NCBI GenBank assembly: GCA_021296435.1
Contig: JAGWAK010000081.1
Coordinates: 1-6,775 of the forward strand
From: Acidimicrobiia bacterium
GTDB lineage: Bacteria > Actinomycetota > Acidimicrobiia > Acidimicrobiales > CATQHL01
Length of the DNA: 6,775 nt
Reading direction: 5' to 3'
Position numbers and translations under genes: made by a program. Positions within the stretch are counted from its first letter, which is position 1. The number at the start of each line of letters is the position of its first letter. The notes under the pieces are model-generated. The model was not told where the DNA came from, searched no databases, and saw only the letters and a program-made list of their open reading frames with translations. This document shows, one piece after another, positions 1-5,731 of the stretch.

Positions 1-171
1 AGGCGATCGGTTCGATCTCGCGCCGGCTGCGGCTACGGCCGCGGATCCCGCGGGGACGTTAGCAGTCGTCTCCTACCCTCTTCCTACACTCTGTGACGCG
101 ACGAACGCCCTCAGCGAGGCAGGGGCAACCGCACGGACACCCAGCAGCAGTCGAGGGCGGGGGACGCCGGG
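1..171. other. Non-coding left edge, downstream of etfA
   Basis: I find no convincing gene here. One plus-strand frame stays open from the edge into etfA, but it has no recognisable protein and is best explained by high GC antisense to etfA. A pyrimidine-rich stretch lies at about 69-90. Nothing resembling a U-tract terminator follows the etfA stop. Confidence 0.5.
39..53. repeat. Perfect 6-bp hairpin palindrome
   Basis: CCGCGG, the triplet ATC, then CCGCGG again form a perfect stem with a 3-nt loop. No T-run follows on either strand, so a classical intrinsic terminator is not supported. It could belong to the 3' end or regulatory region of a gene outside the window. Confidence 0.35.
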
Positions 172-1149
172 TCAGCCGCGGGACTGCAGGGTCTCGATGA
201 GGCGGGGCAGCACCTTGTGAACGTCGCCCACGATGCCCAGATCGGCCACCCCGAAGATGGGGGCCTCGGGGTCCTTGTTGACGGCGACGATGTTGCGGGA
301 GTTCTTCATCCCCACCAGGTGCTGGGTGGCGCCGGAGATGCCGCAGGCGATGTAGACGTCGGGCTTGACCACCTTGCCGGTCTGGCCCACCTGCTGGGAG
401 TAGGGAACCCAGCCGGCGTCGACGATGGCCCGGGAGGCGCCGGCGGCACCGCCCAGCAGCCCGGCGAGCTGCTCGATCATCTCGTACTTGCCGGCCTCGC
501 CGAGGCCCCGGCCGCCCGAGATCACCACGGCGGCCTCGTCCAGCTTTGGCCCCGTGGACTGCTCGGCGTGGCTGCCGGTGACACGGGCGGCGCCGCTGGC
601 ACCGCAGTCGGCGGCCGGCAGGTCGACCAGCTGCGCCGGCGGTCCGCCGGTGGGCTCGGCCTGGAACGACTTGGGACGGATGAGGAAGATCTGCGGGCCG
701 TCGGTGCCGGCGAAGCGGGTATGCACGTTCGTGGTGCCGCCGAAGATGGGCTCGATGCCGACCAGGGCGCCGTTGGAGACCGCCAGCTCGGTGACGTTGG
801 TGACCACGGGTATGTCCAGACGGGCCGAGAGGCGACCGGCCACGTCGCGCCCGTCGTAGGTGGTGGCCGCCAGGATCACCGCCGGCGGGTCGTCGGCTGC
901 GGCCAGGGCCTCCGCCAGCGAGGTCGCCAGCAGCGGACCCACGAGAGCCTCGTCGGGGCGCTCGAGGTGGCGCAGGGCCGAGGCGCCGTGCTCGCCCGCC
1001 GCGGCGCTCACCGCGTCGGGGTCGCCGCCGGCGCAGACCGCCTCGACGCGCTCGCCGAAGCGCCGCGCCGCGGCCAGCAACTCCTCGGAGATCGACGCCA
1101 CGCCGCCGGGGGCGGGCTCGACGTGCACCCAGACGGTTCCGACACCCAT
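172..1149 (-). CDS. etfA: Electron transfer flavoprotein subunit alpha
   Basis: This is the FAD-carrying subunit of the cytoplasmic EtfAB heterodimer. The complex accepts electrons from acyl-CoA and related dehydrogenases and passes them to ETF:quinone oxidoreductase or a similar membrane acceptor. The 325-residue length is normal for the family. The N-terminal ETF domain spans about residues 3-180. The C-terminal FAD domain begins at SGGRGLG (211-217) and contains SQQVGQTG (251-258), the signature GISGATQHLVGM (270-281), NKDPEAPIF (291-299) and ADLGIVGD (302-309), all typical FAD contacts. The ATG start has AGGGAGG five bases upstream. The gene lies 10 bp after the etfB stop, so the two are co-transcribed. 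No bifurcating-type ferredoxin domain is visible. Identification is secure. Confidence 0.97.
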   Translation of the reverse strand: MGVGTVWVHVEPAPGGVASISEELLAAARRFGERVEAVCAGGDPDAVSAAAGEHGASALRHLERPDEALVGPLLATSLAEALAAADDPPAVILAATTYDGRDVAGRLSARLDIPVVTNVTELAVSNGALVGIEPIFGGTTNVHTRFAGTDGPQIFLIRPKSFQAEPTGGPPAQLVDLPAADCGASGAARVTGSHAEQSTGPKLDEAAVVISGGRGLGEAGKYEMIEQLAGLLGGAAGASRAIVDAGWVPYSQQVGQTGKVVKPDVYIACGISGATQHLVGMKNSRNIVAVNKDPEAPIFGVADLGIVGDVHKVLPRLIETLQSRG

Positions 1150-1154
1150 GGCGG

Positions 1155-1161
1155 CCTCCCT
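1155..1161 (-). promoter_or_regulatory. Ribosome binding site of etfA
   Basis: On the minus strand AGGGAGG sits 5 nt before the etfA ATG and overlaps the etfB TAG stop (1160-1162). This arrangement suits coupled translation of the two subunits. Confidence 0.8.
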
Positions 1162-1936
1162 AGAGGACCTTGAGTTCTTCGAGGAACGCCACGATGCGCT
1201 CGTGGCCGTCGCCCTCGTCGGTGACGATCTCGCCGGCCTCGCGAGTCGGCACGGGGGCCACCTCGACGATCTCCTGGCGGGCGCCGGCCCAGCCGACCTG
1301 GCCGGCCTCGATGCCCAGATCGGCGATCCCGAGCCGGTCGGCGGGCTTGTTCTTGGCCGCCATGATCCCCTTGAAGGAGGGGTAGCGGGGCTCGACGGTA
1401 CCGGCGGTCACCGACAGCACCGCGGGCAGCGGGCAGACGACCTCGTCGTAGCCTTCCTCGGTCTGGCGCTGGACGGTCACCTCGCCGTCGCCGAGGCTGA
1501 CCGACTTGGCGAAGGTGACCGACGGCAGGCCGAGCAGCTCGGCGATCTGGACGGGCACGGTGCCGGTGTAGCCGTCGGTGGACTCGGTGGCCGCCAGGAT
1601 CAGGTCGGGCTCGGCCCGGCGCATCGCCGCCGCCAGAACCTTGGCGGTGCCGAGGGCGTCGCTGCCGGCCAGAGCGTCGTCACTGACGAGGATGGCCCGG
1701 TCGGCTCCCATCGCCAGCGCGGTACGGAGCCCGCCGAACTCCTCGTTGGGCGCCATCGAGACCACGACCACCTCACCCTCGGTGGCCTCGGCCATCTGCA
1801 GCGCCATCTCGACGCCGTAGGAGTCGGACTCGTCGAGGATGAGCTTCTCGTCCCGGACCAGCGTGTTCGTGTCCGGATCGAGCTTGCCGGGGTTCGCCGG
1901 ATCGGGGATCTGCTTCACACAGACGGCGATTCGCAC
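1160..1936 (-). CDS. etfB: Electron transfer flavoprotein subunit beta
   Basis: EtfB is the AMP-binding partner of EtfA. From the GTG at 1936 the protein is 258 residues, the usual family size, and begins RIAVCVKQIPDP after the initiator, the classic EtfB N-terminus. Other family landmarks are LDESDSYGVEMAL (34-46), ALAMGADRAILVSDD (73-87), the AMP-loop region TESTDGYTGTVPVQ (117-130), a stretch resembling the ETF-beta signature (about 155-178) and VEPRYPSFKGIMAAKNKP (181-198). The frame stays open to an ATG at 2014, but those extra 26 residues are Pro/Arg/Gln-rich and unlike the family. GTG at 1960 is a second alternative. No clear Shine-Dalgarno precedes any of these, so a leaderless or short-leader transcript is possible. 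First gene of the etfB-etfA operon. Confidence 0.95.
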   Translation of the reverse strand: MRIAVCVKQIPDPANPGKLDPDTNTLVRDEKLILDESDSYGVEMALQMAEATEGEVVVVSMAPNEEFGGLRTALAMGADRAILVSDDALAGSDALGTAKVLAAAMRRAEPDLILAATESTDGYTGTVPVQIAELLGLPSVTFAKSVSLGDGEVTVQRQTEEGYDEVVCPLPAVLSVTAGTVEPRYPSFKGIMAAKNKPADRLGIADLGIEAGQVGWAGARQEIVEVAPVPTREAGEIVTDEGDGHERIVAFLEELKVL

Positions 1937-2059
1937 CGTCAGAGTCTGCTGCTGCGCCACCCCGATTACAACGCGCCCCGGCGGCCGTCCGGGTGGGTGC
2001 CCGCGTTGCCGCATCTCGGCGGCACAACAACCGAGGGCGGGGAGCCGGGGGGCCGGGCT

Positions 2060-2074
2060 GCGACGACTCGTCGC
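2060..2074. promoter_or_regulatory. 15-bp perfect palindrome, candidate operator
   Basis: GCGACGA and TCGTCGC flank a single central C, a perfect 7+1+7 dyad. It lies between the divergent etfB and lipid kinase starts, where a dimeric repressor site would be expected. There is no direct evidence of binding, and short GC-rich dyads also occur by chance. Confidence 0.35.
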
Positions 2075-2131
2075 CCTGCGTGGAGGAGCAGAGCGGCGCC
2101 CCGGATTCCCGCCCGGACGCCCCTGACTCGA

Positions 2132-2162
2132 TTGTGGGCACCAAGGGCGGTGGCGCTAGCTT
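2132..2162 (+). promoter_or_regulatory. Putative promoter of the lipid kinase gene
   Basis: TTGTGG (2132-2137) and TAGCTT (2157-2162, fitting TANNNT) are separated by 19 bp, slightly long for a sigma-70-type promoter. A start near 2169 would leave a leader of about 30 nt that includes the strong ribosome binding site at 2188-2192. Confidence 0.35.
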
Positions 2163-2187
2163 CGCGGGACGGGCACGGGCTCTGGAG

Positions 2188-2192
2188 AGGAG
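2188..2192 (+). promoter_or_regulatory. Ribosome binding site that selects a CTG start
   Basis: AGGAG lies 6 nt before CTG at 2199, ideal spacing, within a longer purine run (2184-2192). No ATG, GTG or TTG occurs in this frame between the upstream stop (2157) and 2238. The site therefore supports initiation at CTG. Confidence 0.7.
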
Positions 2193-2198
2193 CCGAAC

Positions 2199-3122
2199 CT
2201 GAAGCTGCTTCTGATCGTTAACCCCTCCGCGTCCTCGGTGTCGCCCCGGACGCGGGTGGTGGTGAACCGGATCCTGTCTCGGAGCCACGACGTCTCGGTG
2301 GCGATCACGACGAGGCGCCACCACGCCACCGCCCTGGCCCGCCGGGGCGTGGAACGGGGCGCCGAGGCGGTGGTGGTGCTCGGGGGCGACGGCACCTTGA
2401 ACGAGGCCGCCAACGGTCTCGTCGGCTCCGAGGCGGCGCTGGGGGTGCTGCCGGGCGGCTCCACCAACGTCTTCGCCCGCACGCTGGGGCTCCCCGACGA
2501 GCCGATCGACGCGGCCGAGGCGCTCCTGGGCGCCCTGGACAGCGGGGCGATCGAGCGCGTCGGCCTGGGGGCGGTCAACAACCGCCACTTCCTGTTCCAC
2601 GTGGGCCTCGGCTTCGATGCCGCCGTGGTGGAGCGCGTCGAGCGGCGCAGCGACCTGAAACGCACCCTGAACCACGCCCTGTTCGTGTACGCCACGATCG
2701 CCACCTGGTTGCGGCACAGCGACGATCCGGAGCCGTACTTCGCGCTGGAGCTCCCCGACGGGCGCCGGATCACCGACGGCTACTTCGCGGTGTGCCTGAA
2801 CACCAACCCCTACACCTACCTGGGCACACGACCTCTGAATCTGGCGCCGCGCGCCTCACTGGGTGAGCCGCTGGCGCTGCTCTCGGTGCGCAACTTCACC
2901 GGCGCGGGACTCGGCCGGCTGGTGCTGCAGGCGCTGCGCAGCGAGGGCGGGGTGGCCGCGGGCGGCGAGGTGGACTACGCCGAGGGCGTCACCGACCTGC
3001 AGGTCACCGGCCACCGGCCCGTGCCGGTGCAGGTGGACGGGGACTTCGCAGGGCGGCTCATGCAACTGCGCCTGACCTGGCGACCCGAGGCGCTGCGGCT
3101 TGTGCTGCCCTTCGGCTACTGA
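2199..3122 (+). CDS. Diacylglycerol kinase / YegS-family lipid kinase
   Basis: This is a soluble lipid kinase of the DAGK catalytic-domain family (DgkB, YegS, BmrU). Such enzymes phosphorylate diacylglycerol or related lipids with ATP, giving for example phosphatidate. From CTG at 2199 the product is 307 residues, the usual size, and starts KLLLIVNPSAS after the initiator, the conserved first strand and Asn-Pro. The nucleotide-binding motif GGDGTLNEAANGL is at 62-74, followed by LGVLPGGSTNVFART, the family's PxGTxNxxAR element with Ser in place of the usual Gly before Thr. VGLGFDA is mid-protein and VQVDGD near the C-terminus. Starting at GTG 2238 would delete the first strand and has no ribosome binding site. 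The exact substrate cannot be told. The stop overlaps the neighbouring phosphodiesterase stop by 7 bp, tail to tail. Confidence 0.92.
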   Translation: MKLLLIVNPSASSVSPRTRVVVNRILSRSHDVSVAITTRRHHATALARRGVERGAEAVVVLGGDGTLNEAANGLVGSEAALGVLPGGSTNVFARTLGLPDEPIDAAEALLGALDSGAIERVGLGAVNNRHFLFHVGLGFDAAVVERVERRSDLKRTLNHALFVYATIATWLRHSDDPEPYFALELPDGRRITDGYFAVCLNTNPYTYLGTRPLNLAPRASLGEPLALLSVRNFTGAGLGRLVLQALRSEGGVAAGGEVDYAEGVTDLQVTGHRPVPVQVDGDFAGRLMQLRLTWRPEALRLVLPFGY

Positions 3123-3823
3123 GGCCCGCCCTCGGCGGCGACCTGTTCCACGATCGCCCGGACCGTCGGGCAGTCGTCGGTGATGACGGCGTCCACGCCG
3201 AGGCGCACGAACTCCTCGACGGCGGCGGCCTCGTTGACCGTCCAGACCCACACCGCCACCGACGCCTGGCGCGCCCGGTGCAGCAGCGCCGCATCCACGG
3301 TGGCGAAGTACGGATGGATCGCCACGTGCCCGGAGGCGGCGGCCCGCTCGGGGCCTTGCAGCACCCGCACGGGGTCGAACATCAGCAGCGCCGTGGCGAG
3401 ACGGTCGTCGACTTCCCGGATGCGCTCCACCGTGGTGGTGTTGAACGACGAGATCATGACCTCGTCGTAGGGGCGGTAGGCCGACACGAGGCCGGCGACA
3501 GCGGTGGCGATGGTGTTGTCGCCGTCGTAGCCGGGCTCGCCGGGGTCGTTCTTGATCTCCACCAGCACGCCCATGCCCTCGCAGGCCTCGAAGGCCTCGG
3601 CGAGGGAGGGAACCCAGTCAGGCAACTCGCCGAGCGGGGTCTCGGCCACGAGCCTGCCGTCGGGCAGGTGGGCGTCGTGGTGGGCGACCAGCACGTGGTC
3701 GACCGTGCGCCGCACGTCGAGCTCGACCCAGTCGGCGCCGAGCCGGCGCGCCAGCCGGAACGCCTCGGCGGTGTTCTGGCGGACACCGGTCGCAGCACCG
3801 CGGTGCCCCACCACCAGCGTCAT
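3116..3823 (-). CDS. Glycerophosphodiester phosphodiesterase
   Basis: GDPD enzymes hydrolyse deacylated phospholipid head groups to sn-glycerol 3-phosphate and an alcohol. The 235-residue protein fits the short cytoplasmic UgpQ-like class and shows no signal peptide or membrane segment. Visible TIM-barrel landmarks are HRG (7-9), the metal-binding pair E34-x-D36, H49-D50, E89-x-K91 in LVEIKND, W194-T-x-N197 and the terminal VDAVITDD (210-217). One departure is RQNT (15-18) where PENT is usual, putting Gln in place of a strongly conserved Glu. The ATG at 3823 begins TLVVGHRG, the normal N-terminus, though its ribosome binding site is weak. It converges on the lipid kinase, and both act on glycerolipids, but the opposite strands argue against shared transcription. 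Confidence 0.92.
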   Translation of the reverse strand: MTLVVGHRGAATGVRQNTAEAFRLARRLGADWVELDVRRTVDHVLVAHHDAHLPDGRLVAETPLGELPDWVPSLAEAFEACEGMGVLVEIKNDPGEPGYDGDNTIATAVAGLVSAYRPYDEVMISSFNTTTVERIREVDDRLATALLMFDPVRVLQGPERAAASGHVAIHPYFATVDAALLHRARQASVAVWVWTVNEAAAVEEFVRLGVDAVITDDCPTVRAIVEQVAAEGGPQ

Positions 3824-3932
3824 CGGCTCGCCCCGGCGACGGCGCGGCGCGGCCGCTCGTCATTTCCAGCTGTGCGCGCCACAGCCCTCCCTCCGGCCGA
3901 TCCCATCAAATCACTGACAGGTTGTGCCCAAG

Positions 3933-3967
3933 CTTCCCACAGTCGACCTTGAACTTTCCACAGCTGA
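3933..3967 (+). repeat. Two imperfect 14-bp direct repeats at the whiB promoter
   Basis: The units are 3933-3946 and 3954-3967, matching at 11 of 14 positions around the shared core CCACAG. Their offset is exactly 21 bp, two helical turns, so they face the same side of the DNA. The first lies just upstream of the -35 and the second lies within the promoter spacer. That position suits an operator, but the protein is unknown. Confidence 0.45.
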
Positions 3968-3977
3968 TCGTTATCGT
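3949..3977 (+). promoter_or_regulatory. Putative sigma-70-type promoter of whiB
   Basis: TTGAAC (3949-3954) and TATCGT (3972-3977) are separated by 17 bp, the optimal spacing. Transcription would begin near 3984, giving a leader of roughly 68 nt before the TTG start at 4052. This is the best promoter match in the window. Confidence 0.6.
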
Positions 3978-3992
3978 TACGGCCTACCCGCT

Positions 3993-4016
3993 GGCGCGAT
4001 CGACGACGTTCGCGCC
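3993..4016 (+). other. Hairpin in the whiB leader
   Basis: GGCGCGA (3993-3999) pairs with TCGCGCC (4010-4016), giving a perfect 7-bp stem with a 10-nt loop just after the predicted transcription start. It could stabilise the 5' end or be a protein site. It does not cover the ribosome binding site, and no riboswitch family is recognised. Confidence 0.35.
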
Positions 4017-4040
4017 CACCGTACCCACCAGCCTGTAACC

Positions 4041-4046
4041 GGGAGA
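4041..4046 (+). promoter_or_regulatory. Ribosome binding site of whiB
   Basis: GGGAGA lies 5 nt before the TTG at 4052. This fixes the TTG as start in preference to a second in-frame TTG at 4064. Confidence 0.65.
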
Positions 4047-4051
4047 GCGAG

Positions 4052-4321
4052 TTGGCACTCACCTTGCCCGCGGCGTCGCCGAGCCAAGCCGACTGGCGAA
4101 CGCTGGCCGCCTGTCGGAACACGGACCCTGCTCTCTTCTTCCCTATCGGGACCACCGGTCCGGCCGTTGAGCAGATCCAGAGCGCCAAGGCCGTCTGCGG
4201 TCAGTGCCCGGCCCGCGAGGCCTGCCTGGACTTCGCGTTGAGCACTCGCCAGGACTCCGGGGTATGGGGCGGCATGACCGAGGACGAGCGCCACCGGCTG
4301 CGACGCCTCAGCCGGGCCTGA
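4052..4321 (+). CDS. whiB: WhiB-family transcriptional regulator, WhiB1/WblE-like
   Basis: Wbl proteins bind a 4Fe-4S cluster through four cysteines, contact the primary sigma factor and regulate transcription in response to redox or nitric oxide. This 89-residue protein has all four ligands: C21, then C49-x-x-C52 and C58. It also has LFFP (28-31), the Wbl hallmark GVWGG (70-74) and a basic tail (RHRLRR) that would touch DNA. The stretch FFPIGTTGPAVEQI and the ending DSGVWGGMTEDERHRLRR resemble WhiB1/WblE most closely, as I recall those sequences, rather than WhiB2, WhiB3 or WhiB7. Initiation is at TTG, supported by GGGAGA 5 nt upstream. It is monocistronic, with a clear promoter and repeats upstream. 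Family assignment is secure; subgroup is likely. Confidence 0.95.
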   Translation: MALTLPAASPSQADWRTLAACRNTDPALFFPIGTTGPAVEQIQSAKAVCGQCPAREACLDFALSTRQDSGVWGGMTEDERHRLRRLSRA

Positions 4322-4326
4322 AGGCC

Positions 4327-4343
4327 CCGGGGGCCTGCCCCGG
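4327..4343. terminator. Possible hairpin terminator between whiB and mrp
   Basis: CCGGGG (4327-4332) pairs with CCCCGG (4338-4343) around a 5-nt loop, 5 nt after the whiB stop. There is no T-tract on either strand, so this is only a weak terminator candidate for the two converging genes. Confidence 0.35.
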
Positions 4344-4364
4344 CGGATCAGCACCGGGCCAAGT

Positions 4365-4403
4365 CGACCAGCTCAGCCGACCAGTTCAGTCGATCAGCTT
4401 GAG
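4365..4403. repeat. Three degenerate 13-bp tandem units over the mrp 3' end
   Basis: Units begin at 4365, 4378 and 4391. The first two match at 11 of 13 positions (core CGACCAG) and the third is more diverged (8 of 13 to the first). The array covers the mrp stop (4386-4388) and its last codons. It may be simple local duplication. Confidence 0.35.
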
Positions 4404-5546
4404 GCCGGGGTTGTAGCGCCGCGTCGGCGCCAGTTCCACGTCGACCTCCTCGGCGATGGCAGCGAAGGCCCGGCCCGCCTCGCCGTCGGGGTCGAGCGCG
4501 GCGACCGGCCGGCCCGAGTCACCACCGGCCCGCAACTCGGTCACCAGCGGCACCTGACCCAGTAACGGCACCTCCAGGCGGCGGGCCAGCTCGGCGCCAC
4601 CGCCGGACCCGAACAACTCATAGCGCTTGCCGTCGTCGCCGGTGAACCAGGACATGTTCTCGATGACGCCCTTCACGGTGAGCTGCACCCGCTTGGCCAT
4701 GAAGCCGGCGCGCTGCGCCACGCTGAGCGCCGCCGGCTGGGGCGTCGTCACGATGTACACCTCGCTGCGGGGCAGGTACTGCGCCAGCGAGATGGAGATG
4801 TCGCCTGTGCCCGGCGGGAGGTCCACGAGCAGGTAGTCGGGGTCGTCCCACCACACGTCGGTGAGGAACTGCTCCAGCGCCTTGTGCAGCATGGGGCCGC
4901 GCCAGATGACCGGCTGATCCTCGGCGGCGAAGAAACCCATGGAGATGCAGCGCACCCCGTGGGCCTCCGGCGGAACGAGCATCTCGTCGATGACCACCGG
5001 GGTCCGATCGATGCCCAGCATGCGGGGGATCGAGAAGCCCCACACGTCGGCGTCGACCACCGCCACGCTGCGTCCACGCGCCGCCAGGGCGACCGCCAGG
5101 TTGGTGGTGACCGAGGACTTGCCGACGCCGCCCTTGCCGGAGGCCACCAGCAACGACCGGGTCCGGCAGGCAGGATCGGCGAACGGGATGGCGCGGCCCT
5201 CGGCGTGGCCGTGGGCGGGGCTCGAGCCGGCTGTGGCGGACGGATCGCCGATGAGGCGCTCGCGCAGCGCGGCGCGCTGGGCGTCGGTCATCACGCCCAA
5301 CTCCACACGGACGTCTTTGACGCCCTTCAGGGCGCTCACCGCCGCCGACACCCGGTTCGTGATCTCCGAGCGCATCGGGCAGCCCTCGATGGTGAGGGCG
5401 ACCTCCACCTCCACGACGCCCCGCGGCGAGATGCGCACGTCGTTCACCATGTCCAACTCGACGATGCTGCGGTGCAGTTCGGGATCGTCGACCCCGTCGA
5501 GGGCCTTGAGGACCTGCTCGTTCGTGGGCACCTTGGTGGCGGGCAC
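4386..5546 (-). CDS. mrp: Mrp/ApbC-type Fe-S cluster carrier P-loop ATPase
   Basis: Mrp/ApbC/Nbp35 proteins are dimeric cytoplasmic ATPases that carry Fe-S clusters to target enzymes. The 386-residue protein has an N-terminal MIP18/DUF59 domain (about 8-85, with DPEL at 21-24 and GCPM at 55-58). A linker follows, then the ATPase: deviant Walker A GKGGVGKSS (137-145), VVDADVWG (163-170), the Mrp signature DLPPGTGD (242-249), TTPQPAALSV (267-276) and ENMSWF (296-301). After ENMSWF the usual CxxC cluster ligands are absent, replaced by TGDDGKRYELFGSGGG. The only cysteines are C56, C127 and C200. I believe this is common in actinobacterial Mrp, but it makes the cluster-carrying mechanism uncertain. 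Start is GTG, with GGAGG 6 nt upstream. It is transcribed toward whiB and divergently from the phosphatase. Confidence 0.94.
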   Translation of the reverse strand: MPATKVPTNEQVLKALDGVDDPELHRSIVELDMVNDVRISPRGVVEVEVALTIEGCPMRSEITNRVSAAVSALKGVKDVRVELGVMTDAQRAALRERLIGDPSATAGSSPAHGHAEGRAIPFADPACRTRSLLVASGKGGVGKSSVTTNLAVALAARGRSVAVVDADVWGFSIPRMLGIDRTPVVIDEMLVPPEAHGVRCISMGFFAAEDQPVIWRGPMLHKALEQFLTDVWWDDPDYLLVDLPPGTGDISISLAQYLPRSEVYIVTTPQPAALSVAQRAGFMAKRVQLTVKGVIENMSWFTGDDGKRYELFGSGGGAELARRLEVPLLGQVPLVTELRAGGDSGRPVAALDPDGEAGRAFAAIAEEVDVELAPTRRYNPGLKLID

Positions 5547-5552
5547 GGGGAA

Positions 5553-5557
5553 CCTCC
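5553..5557 (-). promoter_or_regulatory. Ribosome binding site of mrp
   Basis: On the minus strand GGAGG lies 6 nt before the GTG at 5546 and decides that start. Further upstream TAGCCT (minus strand, 5599-5594) fits a -10 element, but no -35 is evident. Confidence 0.7.
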
Positions 5558-5630
5558 AACGTCGCCGCCGGCGCCGTCGACACCGGTGACCGCAGGCTAC
5601 CGGCGCGCCCGGTTATTCCCGGCCGGAGGC

Positions 5631-5659
5631 TCCCGGTGGTGGGTGTCCCGCCACCGGGA
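5631..5659. repeat. 13-pair hairpin with triloop, REP-like
   Basis: TCCCGGTGG (5631-5639) pairs perfectly with CCACCGGGA (5651-5659). The intervening bases continue the stem with one T-G wobble and GGG/CCC, leaving a 3-nt loop (5644-5646). Weaker outer arms occur, ATTCCCGG at 5615-5622 against CCGGGATT at 5654-5661. It lies upstream of both flanking genes, so it is not a terminator for either. It resembles dispersed ATTCCC-type palindromic elements known from other bacteria. Confidence 0.6.
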
Positions 5660-5665
5660 TTCGCC

Positions 5666-5730
5666 GTCCGGGCGGGACCGCCGGTGCCCGTCGTCGCGGG
5701 CTGTCCGGACGGGGCCGCCGGTGCCCGTCG
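5666..5730 (+). repeat. 28-bp direct repeat, two copies 37 bp apart
   Basis: Copies at 5666-5693 and 5703-5730 agree at 26 of 28 positions, with the last 16 bases (from 5678 and 5715) identical. A 9-bp spacer separates them. They adjoin the large hairpin and seem part of the same element. Two copies without regular spacers do not make a CRISPR array. Confidence 0.65.
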
Positions 5731-5731
5731 G

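Larger units (their letters stand above)
1937..2198. other. Divergent intergenic region, etfB / lipid kinase
   Basis: This region separates the minus-strand etf operon from the plus-strand lipid kinase and should hold both promoters. A 15-bp palindrome lies near its centre (2060-2074). For etfB, the only -10-like hexamer I can see close by is TGTAAT (minus strand, 1970-1965), with no matching -35, so it is weak. No RNA gene or small ORF of note was found. Confidence 0.5.

Noticed and set aside
2..171. Partial plus-strand gene at the left edge
   Set aside because: The frame is open but runs into etfA antisense; it has no start or recognisable protein.
1937..2014. etfB extended to the ATG at 2014
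   Set aside because: The extra 26 residues are unlike any EtfB N-terminus, and no ribosome binding site precedes the ATG.
217..2221. Long plus-strand open frames antisense to etfA and etfB
   Set aside because: They are mirror frames of strongly coding minus-strand genes in high-GC DNA. Their translations are low-complexity Ala/Gly/Arg/His and show no domain.
1773..2773. Minus-strand open frames across etfB, the intergenic region and the lipid kinase
   Set aside because: They overlap two well-identified genes, have no family resemblance and are explained by GC-rich codon bias.
3921..3942. CRP-type site upstream of whiB (TGTG...CACA)
   Set aside because: The arms are separated by 11 bp instead of the 8 bp expected between TGTG and CACA, and the dyad is asymmetric.
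3454..3952. Frames antisense to or overlapping the GDPD gene
   Set aside because: All are shadows of the GDPD reading frame; composition is Ser/Thr/Arg/Pro-rich without motifs.
3933..3967. DnaA boxes or a replication origin
   Set aside because: The CCACAG cores only loosely resemble TTATCCACA; there are just two, and none of the usual origin genes is nearby.
5666..5730. CRISPR array
   Set aside because: Only two copies with a 9-bp spacer, and no cas genes.
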